Assembly: GCF_022664465.1 (NCBI RefSeq)
Contig: NZ_JAKREV010000005.1
Coordinates: 124,001-188,000, forward strand
Direction: 5' to 3'
DNA length: 64,000 bases
From: Sphingomonas hankookensis
Lineage (GTDB): Bacteria > Pseudomonadota > Alphaproteobacteria > Sphingomonadales > Sphingomonadaceae
Part shown: positions 10,378-19,082 of the stretch, in pieces
Layout: every line of letters starts with the position of its first letter
How positions within the stretch are numbered: position 1 is the first letter of the stretch
The notes under the pieces: generated by a model
The model's database searches: none
What the model saw: the letters and a program-made list of their open reading frames with translations, nothing else
Told to the model about the DNA's origin: nothing
Made by a program: the position numbers and the translations under genes

Positions 10378-11277
10378 ATGACCGCGCAGACGATTACCCT
10401 GCCCGCCGACTGGCGCGACTTCCTGGCCCTGACCAAGCCGCGGGTGATGACGCTGGTCGTCTTCACCGGGTTGTGCGGGATGCTGGCGGCACCGGTGCCG
10501 ATCCATCCGGTGCTGGGCTTCACCGCCGTGCTGTGCATCGCGCTGGGCGCGGGCGCCGCGGGCGCGCTGAACCAGTGGTATGAGGCCGATCTGGACGCCA
10601 AGATGAAGCGGACGCAGGGTCGCCCGCTGCCCGCCGGTCGGATGGACCGCGAATCGGCGCTGCATTTCGGCGTCGGCCTCGCGATCTTTTCGGTCGTGCT
10701 GATGGGCCTGGCGGTGAACATCGCCGCCGCCGCGATCCTGACCGTATCGATCCTGTTCTACGTGCTGGTCTACACCGTGTGGCTGAAGCGCCGCACGCCG
10801 CAGAACATCGTCATTGGCGGCGCGGCCGGGGCATTTCCGCCGCTGATCGGCTGGGCGGCGGCGACGGGCGATATCGCGCTGCTGCCGTTCCTGTTGTTCA
10901 GCCTCGTGTTCCTGTGGACCCCGCCGCATTTCTGGGCGCTCGCGCTGTTCGTGAAGACCGATTACGCCAATGCCGGCGTGCCGATGCTGCCGGTGGTCGC
11001 GGGCGAGCGGGTGACGCGGACGCAGATCGGGCTGTACACGATCCCGATGGCGGCGGTCGCGGTGGCGCCGTGGCCGCTGGGGCTGACGGGCCCGATCTAC
11101 GGCATCGTCGCCTGCCTGCTGACCGCGACGTTCGGCGTGCTGGCGGTGCAGGTCGCGACGCGCACGACGGCGCAAGACGACAAGATGAAGCCCGAAAAGC
11201 GGCTGTTCGCCTTTTCGATCCTGTATCTCTTTGCGATGTTCGGCGCGCTGGTCGTCGACCGGTGGGTGACCCTATGA
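10378..11277 (+). CDS. ctaB: Protoheme IX farnesyltransferase (heme o synthase)
   Basis: CtaB attaches a farnesyl group to heme b, giving heme o, the precursor of heme a used by the oxidase encoded next door. The 299-residue UbiA-family membrane protein has the prenyl-diphosphate motif [20 protein letters not shown] and [17 protein letters not shown], and about eight or nine membrane helices. It starts [20 protein letters not shown], typical of the family. ATG 10378 is preferred to 10339. Its stop overlaps the start of the next small gene (ATGA). Confidence 0.95.
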   Translation: MTAQTITLPADWRDFLALTKPRVMTLVVFTGLCGMLAAPVPIHPVLGFTAVLCIALGAGAAGALNQWYEADLDAKMKRTQGRPLPAGRMDRESALHFGVGLAIFSVVLMGLAVNIAAAAILTVSILFYVLVYTVWLKRRTPQNIVIGGAAGAFPPLIGWAAATGDIALLPFLLFSLVFLWTPPHFWALALFVKTDYANAGVPMLPVVAGERVTRTQIGLYTIPMAAVAVAPWPLGLTGPIYGIVACLLTATFGVLAVQVATRTTAQDDKMKPEKRLFAFSILYLFAMFGALVVDRWVTL

Positions 11278-11408
11278 GCGAGCATGACGACCGTATCCGC
11301 GCGCGGCAGCGCGAGCGTGCGAAGGTGATGGCGTGGCTGCTCGGCGCGTTCGTGGTGCTGATGTTCGCGATCACCATCGTCAAGATTCGGGCGGGCATGG
11401 GCGCGTGA
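11274..11408 (+). CDS. Small CoxF-like membrane protein
   Basis: A 44-residue protein: charged N-terminus [20 protein letters not shown], then one membrane helix ([18 protein letters not shown]). Small proteins of this kind sit between ctaB and ctaG in many alphaproteobacterial oxidase operons and are annotated as CoxF or as cytochrome oxidase assembly-associated. The gene overlaps both neighbours by 4 bases (ATGA upstream, GTGA downstream). The position, not a catalytic motif, is the basis of the call. Confidence 0.8.
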   Translation: MSEHDDRIRARQRERAKVMAWLLGAFVVLMFAITIVKIRAGMGA

Positions 11409-11938
11409 CCCGCAACCTGCGCACCGCGTTGCTGTCCGCCGCTGCCGTGGTCGGCATGACCGGGGTCGGCTTCGCGAGCGTGCCGCTGTACCGCATGTTC
11501 TGCCAGGTGACCGGCTTCAACGGCACGACCCAGCGGGGGCAAGAGGCGCCGGGCGGGATCGGCGACAAAGTCGTGGTGCGTTTCGACGCCAATACCAACC
11601 CGGCGCTGGGATGGGAGTTCAAGCCCGAACGCGCATCGGAAACCGTCGATATCGGCGCGCGCGACATGGCGTTCTTCACCGCGAAAAACGTGTCGGGACG
11701 GCCGGTCACCGGCACCGCCACCTTCAACGTGACGCCATCCCAAGCCGGCAAATATTTCACCAAGATCCAGTGCTTCTGCTTCACCGAACAGACGCTGCAG
11801 CCCGGCGAAAAGGTGCGGATGCCGGTCATCTTCTTCGTCGATCCCAAGATCCACGACGATCCCGACGCGAAGGACATTCGCGCGATCACGCTGTCCTACA
11901 CATTTTACCCGGTGGATTCGGGCGCGACGAAGAGCTAG
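11405..11938 (+). CDS. ctaG: Cytochrome c oxidase assembly protein CtaG (Cox11)
   Basis: Cox11/CtaG delivers copper to the CuB site of subunit I. The 177-residue product has one N-terminal membrane anchor (about 8-27), then the periplasmic immunoglobulin-like domain. The copper motif CFCF is visible in KIQCFCFTEQTLQPGEK, along with ASVPLYRMFCQVTGFNGTTQ and the terminal TLSYTFYPV. A GTG start at 11405 overlaps the upstream stop (GTGA) and gives the correct family N-terminus; there is no good ATG in frame at that place. Confidence 0.95.
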   Translation: MTRNLRTALLSAAAVVGMTGVGFASVPLYRMFCQVTGFNGTTQRGQEAPGGIGDKVVVRFDANTNPALGWEFKPERASETVDIGARDMAFFTAKNVSGRPVTGTATFNVTPSQAGKYFTKIQCFCFTEQTLQPGEKVRMPVIFFVDPKIHDDPDAKDIRAITLSYTFYPVDSGATKS

Positions 11939-11987
11939 GGTCGCAGCCATTCACGCGCCGGTACAGGCGCGACAGCGTTAGGGACGG

Positions 11988-12905
11988 ATGATGGCAGGCG
12001 CGAAGAACCACGATTTTCACATCCTTCCCCCGAGCATCTGGCCGCTGGCCAGCTCGCTGGCCGCGTTCGCGCTGGCAGCGGGCGGCGTCATGTGGATGAA
12101 CGAGGCGGCGCTGGGCGGGCTGGTGTTCGGCGCGGGGCTGATCGCCACGCTCGCCTGCATGGGCTTCTGGTGGGCCGACGTCATCCGCGAGGCGAAGGCG
12201 GGCGACCATACGCCGGTGGTGCAGCTGCACCTGCGCTATGGCATGATCCTGTTCATCGCGTCCGAAGTGATGTTCTTCGTCGGCTGGTTCTGGTCGTGGT
12301 TCGACTTCTCGCTGTTCCCCGCGGCGGTGCAATGGAGCCATGACGGCGGCACGTCGCTGATCGAGGCGGGCGATACCGCCGTCACCGCGCAGTGGCCGCC
12401 GGCCGGCCTCGAAGTGCTCAATGCCTTCGAACTGCCGCTGCTCAACACCTTCATCCTGTTGCTGTCGGGCACCACCGTGACGTGGGCGCACCATGCGCTG
12501 ATCCATAACCAGCGCGGCGGGGCGTTGAAGGGCCTTTGGGGCGCGATCGGCGTGGGCGAGAATGACGGCGTCAAGAAGGGGCTGTGGCTGACCGTCCTGC
12601 TCGGCGCGCTGTTCTCGTGCATCCAGGCGTATGAATACATTCACGCGCCGATGCCGTTCAAGGGACTGAACTATGGCGCCGCCTTCTACATGGCGACCGG
12701 GTTCCACGGCTTCCACGTGCTGGTCGGCACCATCTTCCTCGCGGTCAACCTGATCCGCGCGTACAAGGGCGACTTCACGCCCAAGCAGCATTTCGGCTTC
12801 GAAGCAGCGGCGTGGTACTGGCACTTCGTCGACGTGGTATGGTTGTTCCTGTTCGTCGTCATCTATGTGTGGGGCGGCTGGGGCGCGCCGATCCATGGTG
12901 GCTGA
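11988..12905 (+). CDS. coxC: Cytochrome c oxidase subunit III
   Basis: Subunit III stabilises the aa3 oxidase core and its oxygen and proton paths. The 305-residue membrane protein begins KNHDFHILPPSIWPLASSLA, has WWADVIREAK and the long family insert, and ends with the conserved ATGFHGFHVLVGTIFL and YWHFVDVVWLFLF. The start is one of two adjacent ATG codons (11988 or 11991). Fifty bases separate it from ctaG. The next gene's ATG shares one base with its TGA, so the downstream assembly genes belong to the same operon. Confidence 0.96.
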   Translation: MMAGAKNHDFHILPPSIWPLASSLAAFALAAGGVMWMNEAALGGLVFGAGLIATLACMGFWWADVIREAKAGDHTPVVQLHLRYGMILFIASEVMFFVGWFWSWFDFSLFPAAVQWSHDGGTSLIEAGDTAVTAQWPPAGLEVLNAFELPLLNTFILLLSGTTVTWAHHALIHNQRGGALKGLWGAIGVGENDGVKKGLWLTVLLGALFSCIQAYEYIHAPMPFKGLNYGAAFYMATGFHGFHVLVGTIFLAVNLIRAYKGDFTPKQHFGFEAAAWYWHFVDVVWLFLFVVIYVWGGWGAPIHGG

Positions 12906-13288
12906 TGCCTGACCAGACGGGCGCGGGCGGGCCTGCGCCTTTCGATTGCGGCGTACGCGGCCTGTGTCCGCGCTGCGGGGCCACGACCTTGTTTCGTGGC
13001 CCCGTTGCCTTTGCCGACCGGTGCAGCGCCTGCACCCTCGATTTCGCTGCGTTCAATGTCGGCGATGGCCCGGCGGCGTTCCTGACGCTGATCCTCGGCG
13101 GGATCGTCACCGTGCTTGCCATCTGGCTCGACCTGAAGGTCGGACCGCCATGGTGGGTCCATGTCGTGCTGTGGGTGCCGCTGACCATCGGCGGCGTGGT
13201 CGGATCGCTGCGGGTCGCCAAGGGCATGTTGCTGGCGCTCGAATATCGCAACGCCGCACGCGAAGGCACCATCGACCCCCGCCCATGA
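12905..13288 (+). CDS. DUF983 family zinc-ribbon membrane protein
   Basis: A 127-residue protein of a family regularly found in alphaproteobacterial oxidase clusters. Residues 15-45 contain two CxxC-like pairs (CPRCG and CSAC), a probable zinc ribbon. Two membrane helices follow (about 55-75 and 83-103). Its molecular function is not established; the conserved position between coxC and SURF1 suggests an oxidase assembly role. It overlaps coxC by one base and the SURF1 gene by four. Confidence 0.88.
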   Translation: MPDQTGAGGPAPFDCGVRGLCPRCGATTLFRGPVAFADRCSACTLDFAAFNVGDGPAAFLTLILGGIVTVLAIWLDLKVGPPWWVHVVLWVPLTIGGVVGSLRVAKGMLLALEYRNAAREGTIDPRP

Positions 13289-13893
13289 AGCGCCTGCCCG
13301 TTCTCCCGACGCTGATCGTCCTGATCGCCGTCGCCGCGATGGTGGCGCTCGGTCTGTGGCAGTTGCAGCGCCGTGCCGAGAAGGCGGTGCTGATCGCGCA
13401 TGCGGTCGCCAATCTCGACCGCCCGGCCCAGCCGCTGCCGGCGCGGATCACCGACGACCTGCTGTTCGCGCGAGTGACGGCGGAGTGCGCACGGGTCGTC
13501 GACTGGACGATGGGTGCCGGCCGGACCACCGAAGGCACTTCGGGCTATCGTCACATCGCTACCTGCGTGTCGCCCACCGGCCAGCGGTTCCAGGTCGATA
13601 TGGGCGTGGCGAGCGATCCCAAGCTGCGCCCGGTCTGGGCCGGCGGCGCGGTAGCGGGCACGCTCAGCCATGCGCCGGGCGGGCCGACGCTGCTCGACCG
13701 GTTGCGCGGCCACGCCCCGCCGCCCGCGCCGATGATCGTGTCGGATCGCGCCGCGCCCGGTCTCGCCGCCAGCCGCCGGCCCGATCCGGCCAGCCTGCCC
13801 GACAACCACATGGCCTATGCGATCCAGTGGTTCGCCTTCGCCTTGGCGGCGGTCATCATATACTTGCTGGCACTTCGTCGCCGCAGCCGCTAA
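13285..13893 (+). CDS. SURF1-family cytochrome oxidase assembly protein
   Basis: SURF1 helps insert heme a into oxidase subunit I. The 202-residue product shows the family topology: an N-terminal membrane helix (LPTLIVLIAVAAMVALGLWQLQRRAEK, where LGLWQLQR is the hallmark), a periplasmic domain and a C-terminal helix preceded by NHMAYAIQWFAFA. It is on the short side for SURF1. The start overlaps the DUF983 stop (ATGA). It is the last recognisable oxidase gene before thrC. Confidence 0.93.
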   Translation: MKRLPVLPTLIVLIAVAAMVALGLWQLQRRAEKAVLIAHAVANLDRPAQPLPARITDDLLFARVTAECARVVDWTMGAGRTTEGTSGYRHIATCVSPTGQRFQVDMGVASDPKLRPVWAGGAVAGTLSHAPGGPTLLDRLRGHAPPPAPMIVSDRAAPGLAASRRPDPASLPDNHMAYAIQWFAFALAAVIIYLLALRRRSR

Positions 13894-13904
13894 CCGCAGC
13901 CCCC

Positions 13905-15299
13905 ATGCGGTATGTCAGCACCCGGGGCGACGCGCCCACCCTCGACTTCGCCGGCGCGACGCTGGCCGGATTGGCCCGTGACGGCGGGCTGTATCTGCCC
14001 GATGCATGGCCGACGCTGACGCGTGACGAAATCGCCGGACTGGCGGGCCTCAGCTATGCCGAGACGGCGGTGCGGGTGATGCTGCCCTTCGTCGGCGATA
14101 GCTTGCGCGAGGCCGAACTGCGCGCATTGTGCGAGACCGCCTATGGCCGGTTCACCCACGCCGCGGTGACGCCGCTGGTGCAGATCGACCACGACCAGTG
14201 GCTGCTCGAACTGTTCCACGGGCCGACGCTCGCCTTTAAAGACGTCGCGCTGCAACTGCTGGGACTGCTGTTCGAGAAGTTTCTGACCGGCACGACGCAG
14301 CGGCTGACGATCGTCGGCGCGACCAGCGGCGATACCGGGTCGGCGGCGATCGACGCGGTGGCGGGACGCGAGCATATCGACATCTTCATGCTCCACCCGG
14401 CGGGCCGCGTGTCCGACGTGCAGCGGCGGCAGATGACCACGGTGCTGTCGCCCAACGTCCACAACATCGCGATCGAAGGGGATTTCGACACGGCGCAGGC
14501 GCTGGTGAAGGCGATGTTCAACGACCCTGCCTTCTCCGGACGGTTCCGGCTGTCGGCGGTGAATTCGATCAACTGGGCGCGGCTGATGGCGCAGGTGGTC
14601 TATTATTTCTACGCCGCGGTGCGGCTGGGCGGGCCGGATAAGGCAATCGCCTTCTCGGTGCCGACCGGCAATTTCGGCGACGTGTTCGCCGGGTACGTCG
14701 CGGCGCAGATGGGGTTGCCGATCGCGAAGCTGATCGTCGCGACCAACGTCAACGACATCCTCCACCGCGCACTGACCAATGGCGATTATTCGAGCGCGAC
14801 GGTGACGCCGACCGCGACGCCGTCGATGGATATCCAGGTCAGCTCGAACTTCGAACGGCTGCTCTACGATCTGGGCGGGCGCGACGGGGTGGCGCTGGGC
14901 GAGCAGATGCGCGGGTTCGAGGGGCGCCGCGCGATGCGGCTGACCAATGCGCAGAGCCAAGGCGCGGCATCACTGTTCCACAGCGCGCGGGTCGATGGCG
15001 ACCGCATGGCGCAGGCGATGCGCTGGGCGTGCGACAACGCCGCGCAGACGATCGATCCGCATACCGCGATCGCGCTGGCCGCCGCGCTCGACAGCGGGAT
15101 CGACGCGCCGATGGTCACGCTGGCGACGGCGCATCCGGCGAAATTTCCCGACGCAGTCGAACGCGCGATCGGCACTCGCGCGTCGCTGCCGCCCCGCGTT
15201 GGCGACCTGTTCGATCGCGAGGAACGCTATGTCACGCTGCCCGCGACGTTCGAGGCGGTGACGGCATGGATCGCCGAACGCGCGAGCCCCCGCGCCTGA
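13905..15299 (+). CDS. thrC: Threonine synthase
   Basis: ThrC converts O-phosphohomoserine to threonine using PLP. The 464-residue protein begins MRYVSTRGDAPTLDFAGATL and contains the PLP-lysine motif ELFHGPTLAFKDVALQLLG (about 101-119). Next come GATSGDTGSAAIDA, a phosphate-binding loop, and FSVPTGNFGDVFAGYVAAQM. The length matches the long fungal/proteobacterial class of the enzyme. It lies 11 bases after the SURF1 gene and its TGA shares a base with the ATG of the following methyltransferase, so it is probably co-transcribed with both. Confidence 0.96.
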   Translation: MRYVSTRGDAPTLDFAGATLAGLARDGGLYLPDAWPTLTRDEIAGLAGLSYAETAVRVMLPFVGDSLREAELRALCETAYGRFTHAAVTPLVQIDHDQWLLELFHGPTLAFKDVALQLLGLLFEKFLTGTTQRLTIVGATSGDTGSAAIDAVAGREHIDIFMLHPAGRVSDVQRRQMTTVLSPNVHNIAIEGDFDTAQALVKAMFNDPAFSGRFRLSAVNSINWARLMAQVVYYFYAAVRLGGPDKAIAFSVPTGNFGDVFAGYVAAQMGLPIAKLIVATNVNDILHRALTNGDYSSATVTPTATPSMDIQVSSNFERLLYDLGGRDGVALGEQMRGFEGRRAMRLTNAQSQGAASLFHSARVDGDRMAQAMRWACDNAAQTIDPHTAIALAAALDSGIDAPMVTLATAHPAKFPDAVERAIGTRASLPPRVGDLFDREERYVTLPATFEAVTAWIAERASPRA

Positions 15300-16168
15300 T
15301 GGACCCGATCGCACTCATCGGCGAACCGTGGGACGATTACGGGCTGATCGATTGCGGCCATGGCCGCAAGCTCGAACGCTATGGTCCGTACCGCTTCATC
15401 CGCCCCGAACCGCAGGCGATGTGGGCGCCGGCATTGGCCGAGTGGGACGCGCATGGCGAGTTCGTGCCGGGATCGGACGAGGATGGCGGCGGGCGCTGGC
15501 AGTTCTTCAAGCAGCCCCCGCGCGACTGGCCGCTGACATGGCGCGAGGTGCGGTTTTCGGCGAGCAACACGCCGTTCCGGCATTTGGGGTTCTTTCCCGA
15601 CATGGCGCCGGTGTGGGACTGGATGCGTGGGCGGCTGGACGGGGCGAGCGATCCCGAATGCCTGAACCTGTTCGGCTATACCGGCGTCGGATCGCTGGCG
15701 CTGGCGGCGGCGGGCGCGCGGGTGGTGCATGTCGATGCGTCGAAGAAATCGGTCGAGCAGGCGCGAAGCAATGCCGCGCTGTCGGACATGACCGACAAGC
15801 CGGTGCGCTGGCTGGTCGAGGATGCCGCGAAGTTCGTCGCGCGCGAGGTGCGGCGCGGGCGGCGTTATGACGGTATCATTCTCGATCCGCCCAAATGGGG
15901 GCGTGGGCCGAATGGCGAGGTGTGGAAGCTCGAAGAGCATCTGCCCGCGATGATCGCCGATTGCCGGCAGTTGCTCGACAGCGAGTCGCGATTCCTGTTC
16001 CTGACGGTGTATGCGGTGCGGATGTCGGCGCTGGCGATCGGCGAATTGCTGCGCCAGTCGCTGGGCGATCTGGGCGGGACGGTCGAGTGCGGCGAGCTGG
16101 GCGTGCGCGAGGAAACGCGCGGGTTGACGTTGCCGACGGCGATTTTCGCGCGGTGGCGTAGGGACTAA
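15299..16168 (+). CDS. Class I SAM-dependent methyltransferase (RlmI-like)
   Basis: A 289-residue protein with the SAM-binding motif LNLFGYTGVGSLALAAAGA, then VVHVDASKKSVEQARSN, and the catalytic-type motif ILDPPKWGRGPNGEVWKLEEH. It resembles 23S rRNA m5C methyltransferases of the RlmI/RlmK kind but without the N-terminal PUA domain, so an RNA target is likely but unproven. The start overlaps thrC by one base; the unusually long in-frame extension upstream lies inside thrC and is rejected. A large inverted repeat follows. Confidence 0.88.
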   Translation: MDPIALIGEPWDDYGLIDCGHGRKLERYGPYRFIRPEPQAMWAPALAEWDAHGEFVPGSDEDGGGRWQFFKQPPRDWPLTWREVRFSASNTPFRHLGFFPDMAPVWDWMRGRLDGASDPECLNLFGYTGVGSLALAAAGARVVHVDASKKSVEQARSNAALSDMTDKPVRWLVEDAAKFVAREVRRGRRYDGIILDPPKWGRGPNGEVWKLEEHLPAMIADCRQLLDSESRFLFLTVYAVRMSALAIGELLRQSLGDLGGTVECGELGVREETRGLTLPTAIFARWRRD

Positions 16169-16169
16169 A

Positions 16170-16304
16170 TCCTCCCCGCTCCGCGGGGAGGGGGACCGCT
16201 CGCGCAAGCGAGTGGTGGAGGGGTAACGCCGCAAACGCAGCGCCTGCGGCGTCGCCCCTCCACCAGCCTGCGGCTGGTCCCCCTCCCCATGGTATGGGGA
16301 GGAT
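16170..16304. repeat. Large imperfect inverted repeat between convergent genes
   Basis: The arms TCCTCCCCGCTCCGCGGGGA and, 100 bases on, TGGTATGGGGAGGATT face each other. Nested inside are GCTCGCGCAAGCGAG, a GGAGGGGTAACGCCG/CGGCGTCGCCCCTCC pair and CCAGCCTGCGGCTGG. It probably folds into a branched hairpin and may act as a bidirectional terminator between the converging methyltransferase and ccmB. No gene. Confidence 0.8.
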
Positions 16305-16940
16305 TTAAGTGCGTGCGATCCGTAGCGCTGCGCCTGCCACGATTGGCCCGCCGACGCAGAGCAACAGGCTGGTCGCGGCGAGCAGTTTGAGCGCCCCTGC
16401 CCCGCCCTCGATCCCGCCAGCACCGAAGATCACCAGCGGCAGCGCCAGTGGCAACATCACCAGCCCCGCAACCGCACCGCCGCCTCGCAGCCCGGCGACC
16501 AGTGCCGCCGTCGCCACACCGAGTGCCGCCAGCCCCGGCGTGCCGAGCAGCAGCCCGACCTCCAGCGCGATCAGCGTCGTGCCGTCGATCCCGAGCAGCG
16601 CTGCCGACAGTGCGGCCGCCAGCATCACCGCAGGCGCGAAGCCCAGCCAGTGGCCGATCGTCTTGGCCACGGCGATGCTGGTTTCGCTCCACCCGCGCAC
16701 CACCAGCTGATCGACCACCCCGGTATCGACATCGTGCGCGACCAGCCGCTCGATCGGCAGCAGCGCCGCCAGTAGCGCCGCTGCCCATGCCACCCCGCCG
16801 CCGATCCGCGCCAGCAACGCCGCATCGGGCCCGATGGCGAACGGAAACAGCGTCGCGACCAGCAGGAAAAACGCGACCGGCAACAACAACCCGCCGCCGC
16901 TCCACGCGATGCGCAACTCGCGGGCGATCAGCGCGATCAC
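16305..16940 (-). CDS. ccmB: Heme exporter protein B (CcmB)
   Basis: CcmB is the membrane subunit of the CcmABCD machinery that loads heme onto the chaperone CcmE for cytochrome c maturation. The 211-residue protein has six predicted membrane helices. The N-terminal block is MIALIARELRIAWSGGGLLL and the helix FFLLVATLFPFAIGPD is characteristic. It overlaps ccmA by four bases. Its stop lies one base from the large inverted repeat. No ccmC follows in this window, although ccmC often does. Confidence 0.9.
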   Translation of the reverse strand: MIALIARELRIAWSGGGLLLPVAFFLLVATLFPFAIGPDAALLARIGGGVAWAAALLAALLPIERLVAHDVDTGVVDQLVVRGWSETSIAVAKTIGHWLGFAPAVMLAAALSAALLGIDGTTLIALEVGLLLGTPGLAALGVATAALVAGLRGGGAVAGLVMLPLALPLVIFGAGGIEGGAGALKLLAATSLLLCVGGPIVAGAALRIART

Positions 16941-17500
16941 AGCGCCAGCACCTGCGCATCGGGCAGTGCTACGGCCACATGGCTGGCGACCAGCACCGCG
17001 CCGCCGCCTGCGCGATGCGCTGCGATCGCCGCTTCCAGTAGGTCGAGCGACGCGGTGTCAAGCCCGTTGGCCGGTTCGTCGAGCAGCCACAACGGTGCGC
17101 CCGACGCGACGACCCGGGCGATTGCCGCGCGGCGCTTCTGTCCGGTCGACAGCATCCGCACGGGTACATCGGCCAATGGATCGATCCCCATCGCCGCCAT
17201 CGCGCTCGGCAACCGGTCGCGCGTCCCGTCCAGCCGCGCCCAGAAACCGAGCGCCTGTGCCAGCGGCAATTGCGCATCGAGCGCCGCGGCTTCGGCCAAC
17301 ATCGACACCGCCCCGCCGCGTGCGACGCTACCCGCGGCGGGGGGCAGCAGCCCGGCGGCGATGCGGACCAGCGTCGATTTGCCGACCCCGTTCGGCCCCT
17401 GTACCCACAACGCCCCGCCCGGCCCGAGCGCGAACGACAGGCCGGCGAACAACACCCGCCCGCCGCGCGCGCCCGTCACCTCGGTAAAGGTCAGCGTCAA
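16937..17500 (-). CDS. ccmA: Heme exporter ATPase CcmA
   Basis: The ABC ATPase of the cytochrome c maturation complex. In 187 residues it has Walker A GPNGVGKSTLVRIAAG (about 35-50), the signature LSTGQKRRAAIARVV, and Walker B LWLLDEPANGLD; all are intact. It is at the short end for CcmA. The start is a TTG at 17500 overlapping the previous gene's stop (TTGA). This matches the family's N-terminal strand (FTEVTGARGGRVLFAGLSF) and no ATG fits. It is translationally linked to ccmB downstream. Confidence 0.92.
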   Translation of the reverse strand: MTLTFTEVTGARGGRVLFAGLSFALGPGGALWVQGPNGVGKSTLVRIAAGLLPPAAGSVARGGAVSMLAEAAALDAQLPLAQALGFWARLDGTRDRLPSAMAAMGIDPLADVPVRMLSTGQKRRAAIARVVASGAPLWLLDEPANGLDTASLDLLEAAIAAHRAGGGAVLVASHVAVALPDAQVLAL

Positions 17501-17892
17501 TCGGCGTCTTCCAGCGCATGCATGTCGTCGTCGGACAGGCCGAAATGATGGCCGACCTCATGCACCACGACATGGCGGATCAGGTCGCCGAGATCGACGC
17601 CGGTCTCGCACCATTCGGCCAGCAGCGGCTGGCGGTACAGGTGGATGCGGTCGGGCAGGCGCATGCCGTCGAACGCCGATTTATCGCCAACCGGGCTGCC
17701 ATGATACAGGCCGGTCAGCTCATACGGCTCCATCTCCATCGCCGCCAGCATCTCGTCATCGGCGAACTCCTCGACCAGCAGCACGATGTCGGACAGGTGG
17801 CCGGCAAAGGGTTCGGGAATCCGCGCCAGCGCGGCACGCGCCAACGCTTCCATCTCGGCGGCGCTGGGGGCGGTTCGCGCTTGATCGGACAT
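17497..17892 (-). CDS. Metallopeptidase family (zincin-like) protein
   Basis: A 131-residue protein of the short bacterial family with a conserved HExxH-type site: HVVVHEVGHHFGLSDDDMHALE at the C-terminus, where HEVGH plus the downstream D are the presumed zinc ligands. FADDEMLAAMEMEPYELTGLYHG and PDRIHLYRQPLL are further family blocks. No substrate is known. The start MSDQARTAPS (17892) is preferred to 17919, as it fits the family length. It precedes and overlaps ccmA, so may be co-transcribed with the ccm genes. Confidence 0.85.
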   Translation of the reverse strand: MSDQARTAPSAAEMEALARAALARIPEPFAGHLSDIVLLVEEFADDEMLAAMEMEPYELTGLYHGSPVGDKSAFDGMRLPDRIHLYRQPLLAEWCETGVDLGDLIRHVVVHEVGHHFGLSDDDMHALEDAD

Positions 17893-17939
17893 AGGGGAAG
17901 CAATAGGCGCTGGGACCACGAAGATACAAGGGAGGGTCT

Positions 17940-18227
17940 ATGGAACCGCTGAGCCAAGCCGAACGCGCCGATGCGCTCGACGGGTTGCCCGACTGGGACC
18001 ATGATGCCGCGCGCGATGCGATCGTCCGCAGCTTCACCTTCGACAATTTCAGCCAGGCATTCGCGTTCATGACGCAGGTGGCGCTGCTGGCCGAAAAGGC
18101 CGACCATCACCCCGAATGGTCGAACGTCTACAACCGGGTCGACGTGCTGCTGACGACGCACGATGCGGGCGGGCTGTCGGACCGCGATATCGACATGGCG
18201 CAGGCGATCGACGCGCTGGTCGAGTAA
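17940..18227 (+). CDS. phhB: 4a-hydroxytetrahydrobiopterin dehydratase (pterin carbinolamine dehydratase)
   Basis: PCD/PhhB dehydrates the 4a-hydroxy-pterin formed by aromatic amino acid hydroxylases and can also act as a transcriptional cofactor. The 95-residue protein is full length, with the active-site motif [23 protein letters not shown] (first histidine pair, then the Trp) preceded by [19 protein letters not shown]. It is transcribed divergently from the metallopeptidase-ccmAB group, with 47 bases between the start codons. AAGGGAGGG lies just upstream of the ATG as the ribosome site. Confidence 0.95.
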   Translation: MEPLSQAERADALDGLPDWDHDAARDAIVRSFTFDNFSQAFAFMTQVALLAEKADHHPEWSNVYNRVDVLLTTHDAGGLSDRDIDMAQAIDALVE

Positions 18228-18236
18228 GCGAATTTC

Positions 18237-18262
18237 GTCATCCCCGCGCAGGCGGGAAGGAC
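18237..18262. repeat. Half REP-like hairpin
   Basis: CGTCATCCCCGCGCAGGCGG is one half-unit of the REP-like family in the 49-base gap between the convergent phhB and SDR genes. It can pair with itself (CCCGC...GCGGG). Confidence 0.5.
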
Positions 18263-18276
18263 GACAGGGTGCCGCG

Positions 18277-19041
18277 TTACCGCCGCCGCATCTGCTGGCG
18301 CAATTTCCCCGGCATCCAGCGCGCGGCGAAGCGCATGCGCTTGGCGGTCGGGCCGACGGGCGTGTGGACCGCGTCCCCGTACACCGCGTCCCATGCCGCC
18401 TGCGCGACGACGTCGACCGGCGTGAACTCGAGACCCGCGGCGCGGACCTGCTGGCGGACATTGTAATTGGTGCCCGCCAACGTCGCGTCGAGCAGCGGCG
18501 TGTCGATGAACCCGGGCATCAGCGACCGTACGCGGATACCGTCGGCCGCCCATTCGCCGTCGAGCGCCTCGGTCAGCCCCCGCACCCCGAACTTCGTCGC
18601 CGAATAGACCGCCGCGCCGGCGGTGCCGTAGATGCCCGCCGCCGAGGCGGTGTTGAGCAGGCAGCCGCCGCTGGCCTTCAGATACGGATGCGCCGCCTGC
18701 GCGCCGTGCACCACGCCGGTCAGGTTGATGGCGATGGTCCGCTCGATCGACGCGGGCGTCATCTCGGCAAAGACGCCGCCCGCGGCGATGCCGGCATTGT
18801 TGAACAGGACGTCGATCCCGCCGCCTGCGGCAAACTCCGCCAGTGCGGCATCCCAACCGGCGCGATCGGTCACGTCGAACACGAACGTCGCCGTACCGTC
18901 CGGCAGCAGCGCTGCGGTTTCGGCAAGGCCGGCGGCGTTCACGTCGCCCAGTCCGATCCGCCAGCCACGACTTGCGAACAACTGTGCCACGGCGCGTCCA
19001 ATGCCCGAGCCGCCGCCGGTGATGAAGATGGAGTGCGTCAT
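18277..19041 (-). CDS. SDR family NAD(P)-dependent oxidoreductase
   Basis: A classical short-chain dehydrogenase of 254 residues. It has the cofactor loop ITGGGSGIGRAVAQLFASRG at the N-terminus, an NNAG motif (VLFNNAGIAAGG), catalytic Ser in NTASAAGIYG and YSATKFG (Tyr and Lys). The basic C-terminus is RMRFAARWMPGKLRQQMRRR. The substrate is not predictable. The very long in-frame extension upstream (to 19434) lies within mfd and is not used; ATG 19041 starts right at the first beta strand. It lies 41 bases downstream of mfd on the same strand. Confidence 0.92.
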   Translation of the reverse strand: MTHSIFITGGGSGIGRAVAQLFASRGWRIGLGDVNAAGLAETAALLPDGTATFVFDVTDRAGWDAALAEFAAGGGIDVLFNNAGIAAGGVFAEMTPASIERTIAINLTGVVHGAQAAHPYLKASGGCLLNTASAAGIYGTAGAAVYSATKFGVRGLTEALDGEWAADGIRVRSLMPGFIDTPLLDATLAGTNYNVRQQVRAAGLEFTPVDVVAQAAWDAVYGDAVHTPVGPTAKRMRFAARWMPGKLRQQMRRR

Positions 19042-19082
19042 CCGCGCATCATTGGACAGCGCGCATCGCAGCGCCAGCAGAT

